Positions 43,701 to 55,114 of a stretch of 64,000 bases of DNA are shown here, piece by piece. This DNA is from Zygnema circumcarinatum (taxonomy: Eukaryota; Streptophyta; Zygnematophyceae; Zygnematales; Zygnemataceae), in the NCBI GenBank assembly GCA_037447605.1, contig CM074804.1, forward strand, positions 6,923,193 to 6,987,192, given 5' to 3'. The position numbers and the translations under genes were made by a program. Each line of letters begins with the position of its first letter. Within the stretch, counting starts at the first letter, position 1. The notes beneath the pieces were generated by a model. The model saw nothing but the letters and a program-made list of their open reading frames with translations. It made no database searches and was not told the DNA's origin.

Positions 43701-46700
43701 AGCCACAGCTGTAGCACCCTTGCAACCTTTTCCAAAAGCCCTCTTCAACTTTCCCTTGCTTCTGCCTCTAACTTTACTTGCGTCTGCGGAGCCTGCGAAG
43801 ACTTCCTTCGGCTTCACGACAGTGTCTATTTTTTCCATCGCCTCATCTTCAGACCCCTTAGCTGCAATGGCCCAGGAATTTCCTTGACCACTGTCAGAAA
43901 GACCCCCTCCTTCTCCATTAGCAGTCTCCTCAAGCCCCTCTGACATTCTTTGCTCATTTTCAATATCTGCATCTTCACCTGCCTCAGAGGGCCTTGATGT
44001 ACATGGGCTCCCCTCCTCAGGCTCTGGAGAACAACTTCCCATGGCACACATCTCCTCTGCCCCAACCACATTCTGGTTGCTCTCTATTTGGTTAACATTA
44101 ATGGCTTCTGCTGTGAGCCCCCGACCTGATCCTGACTCATCATGGTCATTATCTAAGTCAAGGGCAGTGACAAATTCCCGACCTTCTTCCAATGGCTTCC
44201 AGAGTCCGACCTTGGGGCGTGGAATAAATACAACAGGCAGTGCATTGGTCTGCTCTAGCTCCCTTTCCAAATCCGCGACTTCTTGTTCCTTTGACCACCC
44301 AAAACTTTCTTGGCACATGCCTGTCTGCCCACTCTTCCAAAAAACCTGCAGTTTCCCAAAACAGAAATCGTTGTCAATTCAAGGATCACATAATCACTTC
44401 CCATCCTCGTCATAGGCTGGGCTCCCTATCGAGTTCTTTTTTGAGTAATTCAAAGGAGTCTATCATCCAGTGCCCCTGGATACATTGAGTTAATGTAACC
44501 TTTCAGAGCATGTACTATGGAGCTGGAATGGCAAAAAATCTAGCCTAGCCATAAGGTAACAGGACAGGCCGCGAATGACTGGAGGCCTTTCCTGAGCATA
44601 GATGAGAAGGGGAAGAACCACACACGAAGAGGCATACATGCTTTGACAGTATGAGGCTAGAAAAAGCATCAACCCGTAATGATTTGGATGCGCTGGCCTG
44701 GTTATATATAAAATACAAGTAGAAATAAATCTGTGCGTTCATGTCTGCATGGTACAAAGACTGGCGCAATCAATAGCAAACAACATCCATCGCAAGGACT
44801 CAAACGTTATCTAAGCTGCTGCATGTATCGTAGGTTTGAGATAAAACAAAGTGCAATCCGTTTGTGTACGTTAAAGACAACACACATACGGTCCCTTGGT
44901 TCCAGTCGCTCGTGTCACGATTAAATGTTAAGACAGAGAACCAAAGCTTTTACCAATTTTCACCTTGCAAATTTTGCATTGCTAGGTAAAGATGTCAAAC
45001 AAATTTGAAAGCACGATCCTGGAAATGTTCTACAATGCATACTCTACATTCCATCCCATGTGTCTTGCTGTGAAGGGTATTGCTGGAATCTCTAAACTTA
45101 CCGTTTCTGACGACAACCTCGCTCGGGTAGGCTTCAACAAAACAGCGGGCAGCTCTGTCACCTGAATGCAACAACGGGTAATCGAGAGTCAGTCAATGGC
45201 CTGCCGCCTCGCACCCTGTTTGAACTCAAGTTAAAATGACCATATTCTTTCCCCCCTATCCATCATTTCCCGCAACAGGGCCATAATTAAGATGTAGACA
45301 AGCTTTTAATGTGCATACAAAATAAGCCCCCTACATGCTGATGCCCTCTTCCTTGCAGTACAAAGATGTTTGGTGACTAGGCCACTTCCTTTATAATGTC
45401 CATTTTCACAATGACTAATTAATTAAAGTTTCAGAAACCGAGGGTCTGACGAAAACTGGAGAAGCTGAGGGTCTCACGAGTAGCACCAAAAGCAAGACCT
45501 ACCAAAGCAGTAAAACAATGTTATTTTCACTGAAGGCCACGTACGTTTGAGTAGGTCAAACGTTTTCTATCTATCTGCCATTTATATATGCAGATTAACG
45601 CAGGCAACGGAACCACGAAATGGAAGTCATAAAAAGCCTTTCTAGAACACTTTCCCGGATAAACTTTGAGCTGCAACTTACACGCTACCCTTGCACACCC
45701 TCTCCCAATTTCTACACTCTTGACTTCTGCCTCAGTATGATTATTTTGAAACTATGGCTCCTTCAATCTGCTGCTACCACTTTTTCCAGAGCATTTGCTG
45801 GGCGCTATATACCAGTAGATTTTGAATGATAAGAAAATAAAAATAAGCGTTCAGTAAGGTATACATAGAAATATCCAAGTTTGCAAGTTATGCTAAATGT
45901 TTCAAGCTGAGCAGCTAAGTGAAGTGGTGTATGGTCACAGACTGATGTACCCCCCTCCGACTCCTTTCGCGATAAGAAAATCGGCCATAAAATTAATACC
46001 TGGTAAAGTTTTCCAATGCGAGCACGGTGCTGTTGGCTGCCACCGTTAACTGCCAGACCAGCTACAGGACTAGCCAACGCTAGGGACTGCTGTGCCGCCC
46101 GTGGATAATCCTCGCATTCATTCGGCTCGTCGTCTGTGTTGGCTTCATCGGAAGTATTGATACACTCCATTCCACCTAATTTCCTTCCGCAATTCTGAGA
46201 TGCCGTGTCCACATGCTGTTCACTAAATTCGTGCCTTGCGTCTGCCGTCGCCAACCCAACATTTAAGTCCAATCCTGGTAATGCTGAGTTGTCATCAGCC
46301 TCGGGCAAAGGCCGGGGTCCTATTAACAGTTCAGAAGAAAAAGGCAAAGATTCGTTACAATCACCTGATGCCTGTACATTTCGCGTGGAAAAATCTATTT
46401 CTGAGCCAAGAAAAGTTCCGCCATAATTTCCAGCTCCAACAAGACGTCCCTCACAAGCTCCCAATTGTCCAAAGTCAACATGCTGCTTGACGAGAATGCT
46501 GCTTTGCCTATTCTGTATCTCGTGGCAATCATCCGCTTCTGGTTCTGTAACATTGATACCTCTATGCAAGCTTTCATGACTAGCTGCATCAGATAAATGC
46601 AACAAGCCATGTGCCTCAAAGTCCGTGAAGTTGCTAGCCCCTTTAACAGCGACTGCACTAACCGAATGAGATGCATGTACCAGCGCATCGACTATGCCAG

Positions 46701-46716
46701 TTGGAAACTTTGCCAT
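37755..46716 (-). CDS. large SANT-domain chromatin protein (5 exons, about 2,111 residues)
   Basis: It belongs to the plant family annotated in Arabidopsis as RE-repeat/SANT-like proteins, thought to be nuclear co-repressor-type factors. Exons are 46716-46000, 45161-45102, 44345-43411, 42533-42446 and 42290-37755, with consistent phases. Residues about 234-245 (RIGKLYQVTELPAVL) correspond to the short ELM2-like start of the family. A SANT/Myb-like domain lies near 503-555 (WTAEEMAAFVLALYLFGKQF). CGWRQKELLRRL (about 575), DFEAFILSLRDLVG (about 611) and RLSKARAQDLFWEAVWPRL (about 684-702) are family landmarks. The huge last exon is low-complexity, with an AT-hook-like KKRGRPKGS near 1897. The ATG at 46716 was chosen as the first in frame; a spliced upstream exon is possible. 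It is divergent from the ELM2 gene. Confidence 0.87.
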
Positions 46717-48982
46717 AATATCACACAATCCTTGTTTCTCTAAAATAGACAAGGCTTCAAAGCGACCGGCTTTATCCTCTCACAGCAAGACGCGAACAAA
46801 GCCATTCCTTTATCCATCTCCTCGCTAGCACCTTAACTCTATATCTACATTTACATAACTTAGTCTTCCAAACTTTGCACCCCCCACGTTCGCATCCCCT
46901 CCCCTAGCACCGCCGCGTCCACCTCATCCCGCTTTCCCTCTCCGAGGCGCCCCCTCTTCCGCACCCGCTGCGGCGCCCACCCCCTCCGCAAGCCCTCGAA
47001 CGCGCACAGGACCTCCCTTTGGCAGGATGAGGGCGAGGCGGCTGCGAGGGAGTAGCAGCCTCGGCATGGCATTGGCGGCGGCCCGCCCCAGCGAGCGGCC
47101 CTCGCAGGCAGGCACGCAAGCAGGCAGGCGGAGGCAACTCCAAAAGAGCTCCTTCCTCTCCCTCTCTCCTTTACTCTCTCCCTCCCTCCCTCGGCCTGGC
47201 GCGAGGCGGCGCCCTGACCGCCCGACCGCCTGTCCCGCGCCCGCCCGTCGCCAGCGCGCGCACATTCAGTCAGTCCCACAGTTCAACGGGCTGCGGCGCT
47301 GCGCTAGTGTTCGCTGTGAGAGGGTGGACCTGGGTGGATCTGCACTCTGGATCTTGAGCTCAGCTCGTACGGCAGCACTCCCGCACTTTGGAAGTGTGGA
47401 ATTTCGAATCGAAGGGTAAAGGTTAAGGGTCGAAGGGTGAGAGATGAAGTCGCACAGTTTGGAGAGAGAGCTAGAGTGGACAAGAGTAGGTAGATCGGAG
47501 TAAGGCGCTGGATCAACTAGAAGTCGGGTCCACTTTCACAGCTGTTGCACCTTCAGTAGCATCCCTAGTGGTAGGAATGGCTGCTTCAACTGTCTGCCCT
47601 AAAAATCTGACAGGAAGCACTGCAAGGTGGAGTAGTGGGAGAAACGTTGGATTTTCAGGTGCAGATTTTTTCGAATGCAACGAGGAATATTTTGATGTAT
47701 TTTGTAATGGACTTTGCTGCATTCTTGTGTCGGAAGTTGCGAGTTAGGGTTTGTGTCGGGGGATTTTCAGTGACTGTTACTGCAAGTAAAATGTTTCTGA
47801 ACCGGATGGCACATAAGCATGGAGTGCTGGCTTTATGAATTGCAGCAACTGTGTGCTCAGTTGTCTCAGTTTGTACATGACAAGAATTAGGGTTTCCGTT
47901 TGACTGTTGCTGGAGTAGCTGCTTGGATAACTTTCTTGTGAATGCTTGTTCTGAGACTTTCTTTGATTTTTCTATTGTTCGAAATATCTCCTTTATGTGC
48001 TGTACAGTTGATAGCTGCAACTAGGGTTACGGCTTGCTAGGGCTTTACTTTCTGGAATGATGTTTTAATGCCAAAGAAATTTCGTTTACGACGTAAGTTA
48101 CGTTGCTCCTATGTAGCTCGTACTTTTGATTTTTTTCTTAATATGTTTGTGGCGGATTTATGCTGTTTGTGGTCGTTTTACCTTGCAGTGAATAGTCGTG
48201 ATGCGTTTAAAACCCTGTCCTCCAGATTTTTTGGGGCGTAAGATGTTGCCGCAGCAGTTTGTGCCAATGTCTGTGTTTAGGGTTTGACTTTGGAGATGCA
48301 GGACTTGGTTTACATGTTCTTCATTTTTTTCGGAGAGCGCGCTTCTATGACAGGGCGTGGCATGCTTGGCTTGCTTAACATGTCTAGGATGATTGCTGTT
48401 TTTTTTTTCATGTTTGTTGCATGATAGTTTGGAAGTATTTTCGTCGTTTCCCCGTTATTGGCATGGAGGGCATGTGGTTGGGCTTGTTGCAAACTTTTCA
48501 ATCAGTACTGTTTCGAGTTGTCGTACTCATCTTTCTAACGAGTCCAGACGGCTATTAGGTCGATGCAAAAAGTGAATTGTGCACATTCTCTATCCGCATT
48601 ACAGATTAGGTCATCATATCCTATTCTGCAGTCGCAGACAACGAATAAAAGAATGAGCGAATGATTCACTTTCTGCGTCGGCATGGGTCTGTTGAATGCT
48701 CGTTTCTCTATCCATGTTGTCACTGTGGGCCAGCCGTCTCTATTGCCATTGGCGATTTTGGTGCGCGCGTCATTGACGTTTACCCTTTGTTTCTCGCCAT
48801 GCAGGATTATTCCAGTCGAGTTGAAGGTCCCGTTGTCCTACCAGCCTGTGCACAGCAGTACAATAATCTTGTGGAATAGTGTGAACTGTGATTTCTTCAC
48901 GTCAATTCCATTGGAACAACCCTGCGATTCTTTCCTCTGATCGAAGTTGTCTACAGAGGAAAAATCTTTGATTCTCTGAGCC
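46717..48982. promoter_or_regulatory. divergent promoter region and probable 5'-UTR intron of the ELM2 gene
   Basis: 46860-47300 is GC-rich with a pyrimidine tract (about 47150-47195) and forms the likely shared promoter of the SANT (minus) and ELM2 (plus) genes. 47415-48980 is AT-rich with T-runs. A possible donor (GAAGG|GTAAAGG near 47415) and acceptor (CGCCATGCAG|GATT near 48803) would make a long 5'-UTR intron. No other coding exon is seen. Confidence 0.45.
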
Positions 48983-50263
48983 ATGGGTGATGCAGGGGAG
49001 AAGGTGGTGCCTGTTGGGCCTGATTATCAGGCTTTTCTCCCAATTTTAAGGCCTCTTCAACCTCTACATTCTAATCATGGCAGTGACAGTCCAGTCATTG
49101 GTAGAGGCATGAATTGGAAACCTGTTGGAGAAACTGACGAGCACGAATGGTTAGGACAGCAAGTATGGCCGCTTCCTGGTGGACAGGCTGCACATGTGAC
49201 GGGCAGGTCCTTTCGGCAACCAGGCAAGGGTCGGGAAGATGACTGCGGCTGTGCTAGTCCAGGTTCACTAGAGTGTGTCAGGTTGCACGTTAAAGAAGCA
49301 GATGAAAAGCTCAAGATAGGGCTCGGCGCTGCTTATTTTGAATGGAGACTTCCTGAAATGGGGGAGAAGTATGCGGATAGCTGGACGGAGAGTGAAGAAG
49401 ATAGTTTTATATCCACGGTACAGTGGTATCCTAAATCGAGAAATTCGAATTTCTGGAGTTTTCTCGAGAAGACCGTTCCCGGGCGCACCAGGCAAGAGAA
49501 GGTCTGCTATTATTATAATGTATTCGTTTTACGAAGAAGGGCAGCCCAGAATCGCCTTTATCCGGAAGTGGACATTGATTCAGATGATGATGATACTAAT
49601 TTGTTTAATGATGAAACTGATGGGAGCGAGGACTTCTGCGAGGATGATGGTATTCTTAGCAGTGTGGATATGGAGGGGGAAGATGCTTTTCTGATGGAGG
49701 TGGTGCTCAGCGGTGAAGATGAATCCCGTTTAACTGAATCCAGCACTTCACCCGTGCGAGGAATGGAGCCTTATCAGTCAATGCTGCAACCCGAATCTGG
49801 CAACGAGTTCACAATAGTGGATCAAAGTTCTGGGGAGGACAGGAGTATTCTGTATTCGGGTAGTGGAAGCCAGGACTCCCGTCTGGGTGTACGGAAAGAT
49901 GACGAGACGGATATGGATGAAAGCGAGGACGATCAACCCACGGAGAAGGATTGCTGGGACAAGCAGCCATGGGGTTCCGGGTTCCACTTCCGAGAGGTGC
50001 ATCCGCTGCAGGACAGTGGACTTGGAACGTGCGACGACAGGGGTGTGGAGCATGCAGACCCTGGCAGTAATATTAGTGTTATCGAGTTTCCGTTGGATGC
50101 CGTTGAATCAATTGAGCACTGCGACTTGGGAGCTTGGGTGGGTACAATGGACATGCACTCCAGGATTGGGGACGACCGCTTGATATCCACAAATGGCGTC
50201 ATGAAGGAGCTGTTCGGTGACAGTGCTGGGCACGGGTGGGATGATAATGACCGCATACTGTAG
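48983..50263 (+). CDS. ELM2 / SANT-like domain protein
   Basis: A 426-residue single coding exon. VVPVGPDYQAFLP (8-20) starts the ELM2 region. GKGREDDCGCASPGSLECVR (81-100) is the cysteine-containing block found in plant ELM2 proteins, including those joined to ARID domains. WTESEEDSF (134-142) to RRRAAQNRLYP (185-194) forms a SANT-like helical unit. DIDSDDDD begins an acidic C-terminal half rich in Asp, Glu and Ser. No ARID domain is present. ELM2-SANT modules in animals recruit histone deacetylases; a similar nuclear co-repressor role is inferred. It lies head-to-head with a SANT-domain gene, which makes joint regulation or joint action worth testing. Confidence 0.85.
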   Translation: MGDAGEKVVPVGPDYQAFLPILRPLQPLHSNHGSDSPVIGRGMNWKPVGETDEHEWLGQQVWPLPGGQAAHVTGRSFRQPGKGREDDCGCASPGSLECVRLHVKEADEKLKIGLGAAYFEWRLPEMGEKYADSWTESEEDSFISTVQWYPKSRNSNFWSFLEKTVPGRTRQEKVCYYYNVFVLRRRAAQNRLYPEVDIDSDDDDTNLFNDETDGSEDFCEDDGILSSVDMEGEDAFLMEVVLSGEDESRLTESSTSPVRGMEPYQSMLQPESGNEFTIVDQSSGEDRSILYSGSGSQDSRLGVRKDDETDMDESEDDQPTEKDCWDKQPWGSGFHFREVHPLQDSGLGTCDDRGVEHADPGSNISVIEFPLDAVESIEHCDLGAWVGTMDMHSRIGDDRLISTNGVMKELFGDSAGHGWDDNDRIL

Positions 50264-53200
50264 AAAAAGGTGTACACTGTAAAGTCTTATGTATTTGTTG
50301 ATACGGTATCTTTAAACCAAGGCTGAAACTCTCACAGCCACTTAAAGTAGGCTGAGCAATGGGGATGTGTCTTTTGTTGTATAAGAAAGGTAGCAGAAAT
50401 GCAGTCAGTTAAAAGGGGCAAGTTCATAAGTAGGCTAGCCCCAAGGCTTGACTCCGCATTCTCTTTTGTAATGGACAACAAATCTGTTGAGACAGCAATG
50501 ACAGTCAATTGTCTGTCTCAGCGATAGTTCTTTTTGGACCGTGTGTACTGTGCATGGAGCTCGTGAATGGGCCAATTTTGTTTTCCTTCGGAGCATCCTT
50601 GCTCGCCTTAGAAAGGCATTGTGAACGAAATTTGTTGTACAAATTGCTCAAGTACATCCATCCACCGTTATCGGGCAAATCCTGCTATGTGAGTGCCAAT
50701 CACACTAGATGATAAATAAGATAAATTTGGGCCTGGAAATTTGTACTCCTGATGTGTTTGGCAGAATATTGTTGGTTAAAAGCATTTCAAGTAAAATAAG
50801 CATTTCGATGTTGTAGGCATTCCTCCATTTAATTGGTGAACCATTATGGGCAATGTGAATTAGGACAGTTCCTACAGCCTGTCATGGATCCAAGGAGCTT
50901 TCCCCTTCCAAAAACTATGTCACGTGGAGTGTGAAAGAGGACAACTTAGGCGCCAGCTTCTGAAGTCATCACGTGCACGTCTTTCAAAGAGCACACGATA
51001 GGGATCACATTTGTGACTTGAATTGAGTTTGAACAAGAATGAAGACATGGATCGTACAATACACTCACTATCATCATCGAGAAAAGTTGTAAGGTAGCAT
51101 ATAGTTATAGGACAACATAGAAAAGAGAACGGCGTGTTGTTGACCTCCTGTTGGCGACACAACCCTCCCTTAACCATTTGATGGCTTCAACATTCAGAGA
51201 TCGCTTTCCGTTCCTCATTTTCAAGAAGAGGAAAGTGAATTGGCATTGAAAGACCCTCTGTTTGCGTAGGCCTCACTTGAACACAACAGAATGAAAGTCA
51301 GCAACACTGAGTTTACACCATGGCACTGTTCTTGTGCTTGTCGTTGTTGTACTTGTCTTCTTCGTAGAAAGAAAGGGACAGTTGTGGAGCCGAGACTTGG
51401 CAGCGCTACTCTTGCATCGGCGTACTGGGCTGTGAGTCTGAGTACCGAGTCTACTGAATCTCGTATGCTGACTTTCCTCACTCGTCTTTTTCTCTTTCAT
51501 GGCCATCCATGGCTGATCACATTTCTCGCTCTTCCGAGGCGGAAAGCCTGCGGCAGAAGGAGACCGAGCATAAGGTCCGGCTGAACACTTATCAGACAGC
51601 ACGTTATTGACTCGACAACCTTCTTCTCGCTTCCTTCCAGTAGCAAGAGGGAGGGTCATCTCTGTAATTTCATTGAGGAGATTGTAGTTGTATGACTGTC
51701 CGCTGCAATCATAGCTCCTCTGATGAAGGCGAAAGTAGCTCGAGTGACATTGCCGTTTTGTTCGACTGACCAGTAGTTACGAGAGAAGAAGGCGTGCAAA
51801 ACCTTTCTTCGACTCTGATAGCGATTTGGTGCCTTTTCTGCTTGAGGCAGGTGAAAGAATTGGAGGTTGTATGCGCCGAATTGCAGAGTTTGCCAGCTGG
51901 AAGAGTGAGCTTGACGTCGCTTCGTTGCCATATCCTGACTGGGAGCACACTTTTGAGTGCCGCTCTTTCAGAATAGCTTGCCGAGTCTATGGAGCTTGAA
52001 GAGGGACAAGTGCTTCCTTTTATATTTCTTTGTGAATGAGAGGAAGGACCTACAAGCATCGTTTCATTGTGTTTCCAGCACAAAGAACGTGTTCGTGAGA
52101 GTGCATAGTTTGTGCATTTCTGTTTCGCATTCTTTGCTGAAAATCCTATGCTGCAGAATAATCTTTTCAGGTCAGGCACTGCCTGGAATTGTTGGAATCG
52201 TTCTGACAACACTCGCTTTGATGAGTTTGAAGTTGTGTGTCTTTTTTAAACATGAAGTGTCGGAGGACAGTGTGTGCATGTTTTGGTTTTTAGTCTGCGC
52301 CCTGACATTCGGCAAATGATTGGGTCGTGGAGGCAATGCAGAGTGTTTATCAGAAGCGCGGCTCTATTCTTTTTTTGGCAGACAGGAAGGTGGTTCAAAC
52401 CAAACAGCAGAGTAAGAGAGGACTTGCCTTTGCAGACCCAGGCACATGCAGCTCCTGCAAGCCCTGATGTGGTTGGGTGAAGCATTTGGTGAACAAGAAA
52501 GTCCAAGCGATAGGAGCAGCTTCTTGCTGATTGAGTGTAGAATGTTTTCGAGACTTGAACGTAAAACAAAACCTGTTAATCCAATTCTCCAGTCCTCGCA
52601 TTCTTTTTTCATGGTAAGATTTATCCGAGTTTAAAAATTGTGATTTTGATTTTGAAATGTTCCACGAATGGTGAAAAATAGTCAGAAAGTGGGTTGGAGT
52701 ATGAGATGGCATCAAAGGTCTTCATTCATGGCAGTGTTGTGACCATGAACGTATGGGGAGTCATTCGAAGAACACTTCAAACTAAAATAGGGAACATGCA
52801 GTAGCACACAATTACCATATGGAAATCACCTATACGAATTTAACAAAAGACCACACTCAAATGATTGAAAACCGAAACGCTTGTAGGCCAACCTTGCACG
52901 CAACCAAAATCAGCAACCTCGTCTCTAACCTCTCGCATGCACCCTCATCTCTACACTAGTTCCTTTCACATTCTCTATGTCTTTTATACTGGGCTGGCTC
53001 CCATTTGGACCTTCTCATCAGTTTTCCTCGAAGGTGTTCGTCATCCTTCTCTTTCCACTTATCTTCCGATCTCCACTTCTACCTCTATACTGCATATATC
53101 TGAACCTGCAGAACCACGCCTTTGACTGGGCAGGAGGATGGTGGTTTTTGCAGGGGAACTCGAGAAGGCAAAGGTTAACAGTGCAAAACATAAGGACTAA

Positions 53201-53316
53201 GGGCTTTCCTGCAACTAAAGGAAATCCAGAAAGGTCCAAGTTCAGCTGAGGTTTCTGAAGAGCAAGCGAAGAGCAACCCTATTTCGAACACAGGGATTTC
53301 ATTAACACAAGCTCAG
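50264..53316. other. 3-kb intergenic region with possible gene debris
   Basis: The first 500 bases are probably the ELM2 3' UTR. 51290-52012 has broken coding-like segments (listed separately). 52050-53316 shows only short frames. No repeat family was recognised. Confidence 0.4.
51290..52012 (+). pseudogene. coding-like fragments of an unrecognised gene
   Basis: Three plus-strand pieces look like protein rather than chance. A 33-codon frame opens with an ATG at 51509 (MADHISRSSEAESLRQKETE). An acidic piece follows near 51716 (SSDEGESSSSDIAVLFD). A 65-residue piece lies near 51803-52000 (FFDSDSDLVPFLLEAGERIG and LPYPDWEHTFECRSFRIACR). They lie in order but in different frames with stops between them. 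They may be exons of a real gene with introns I could not place, or a decayed copy. No family recognised. Confidence 0.3.
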
Positions 53317-54754
53317 ATGGCCACCTTCTGCCCATTTCAGCCTGCTCATGGAAAAGCGCCATTCAATTCCGCATCCAGAACTGAGTCAGTTTCAACTAGC
53401 AAGCTAACAAGAGCTTCTACAGCCCAGATTCCGCGAAAGCCATTTCAGCGTGCAACGGCCCTTTTGCAGAGATCAGTGAGCCAAAACTCTGGAAAGCCAA
53501 GATACGGCAGCTGCAGCTGTAGTGGAGAGGATGCATCTTCTGGGGGAGCGAGAGTGGGTCTCGTCCTTGCCAGTGGATGGCCAAGGAACGGTGAAGCCAT
53601 CGTGTGGACTGAACGAAGTGTTAGGAGGCAAAGGTGGATTGCTGCAAGTAGGAGAGGACCTGGGGGGGCGTTGGCCATGCGGGCCGATGACTGGGACGAT
53701 GACGCTCAAGAACCACAACTAGATGGTGATAACAATAACAGCCCTAAGCAAAAAAACGGCAAGGAAATGTCTGTCATTCCTTTGTCTGACGCCGCTCTTG
53801 GGTTGGACCCTGAGGAGCAGCCATGGCTTGGAGCAATCTTATTTCGTCGCAGTAATCAGAAGACTCACTACGAGTTCCAAACAACATTGGAGCGACTTTC
53901 CTTGTCGAAGTTTTGCTCAGTGGACTCGGAGAAGCTAGCACATACGATGGGAATCAGGGCTTCTGCAGATGGAGAAGGGGGGACGCCTGTCAATGTTTCC
54001 TGTGATGTGGAGCGACGAGGGAACGATATAGTAGTCGCTGGCCTTGTGCGAACAGCAATCGCGCTTCGATGCAAACGGTGAGCCGTTGGAACAGACGTCC
54101 TTGGGGTTTTTTCCTCAAATAAGATGGCTGACCTTGAGCTACAAATTCAAAAGCAGGCAGATTGCACTGTGATGGAGTTTTGAGTCCTGCGATACCATCT
54201 CACTAAAAGGAAAGCAGGATGTGAAATTGCTGGTATCGGGCAACTGTTGTCAAGAAAGGAGTGCCTTATTGGCATATGGGCTTAAAATGTCCATTGTTAA
54301 TGTCTTATAATGTCCTTTGTTTTGCAGCTGTCTGAACCCTGCAGCAGCGAGAATTTTTGCGGATTTTGATCTGGTGCTAACCAGCACACCAGTGCAAGAA
54401 CCCACACAGCGAAGCCTGGGGGTCGTTTTGGGTCTCCCTAAGCGCCATACAATAGAGGGTGCGGACGATGCGAGTGGGCCCCAGCTCGACTTGGACTTCG
54501 ATGACAAGCTCTACTTCCCACCAGAGTCCCGCGAAATGGACCTTTCAAAGTACGTTCGCGATGTCATCCATTTGGAGGCTCCCATGGGGGTTGTGTGCAA
54601 GGCGAGCTGTCGGGGCCTTTGTTTCTACTGCGGCGCGAATTTGAATGAAGAGTCATGCAGGTGCAAGCGCGGGGCTAAAGACTCTAAATCTGCAGTCCAA
54701 AATTGGGGGGTCCTGGAGCAGCTCAAGACGCAGATGGAAGAGTCGTCTGAGTAG
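53317..54754 (+). CDS. plastid-type DUF177/YceD protein (2 exons)
   Basis: Related to bacterial YceD and plant DUF177 proteins linked to large ribosomal RNA accumulation, in plants probably in chloroplasts. Exons are 53317-54077 and 54328-54754, joined in phase 2 at R254, giving 395 residues. The first 60-odd residues are rich in Ser, Thr, Arg and Ala with few acids, as expected for a transit peptide. The core has the cysteine pair RCKRCLNP (about 251-258) and the C-terminal cluster CRGLCFYCGANLNEESCRC (about 340-360), the expected paired-cysteine layout. The donor is CG|GTGAGC and the acceptor TTTTGCAG. The gene is convergent with the flavin-reductase gene. Confidence 0.88.
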
Positions 54755-55114
54755 GACACGACGATTTTATTTTGTTAGACATACCATCAGGTGATTCCCT
54801 GAGTAGTATACTGGAATTTTATTTCTGCACTGAAGTATTTACTGTCATCCTTTTATTTGTCCTAGCTGCTTTGACCCACTTTGCTCCTGCCAATGGTATT
54901 TTATACACAATATCAACGCATGGCATATAAACAATGTCACGTTCTGCTCTAACCCTAATAAAAATGTGCTCGTAGGGCCTTGAATGTGGCCACTATACTG
55001 AGTACCCATAAGGCCCTTCACCTCAATGAAGTATGGCCCAGGCCCGGGTGAGAATTGGCATTATACAAATACACAGAACAGAATCTGGTCCTACTCCACA
55101 AAATTCCTCATGAA
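54755..55114. other. convergent intergenic region
   Basis: 3' flanks of the DUF177 gene (plus) and the flavin-reductase gene (minus). AT-rich; AATAAAA occurs near 54958 on the plus strand. No gene seen. Confidence 0.5.
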
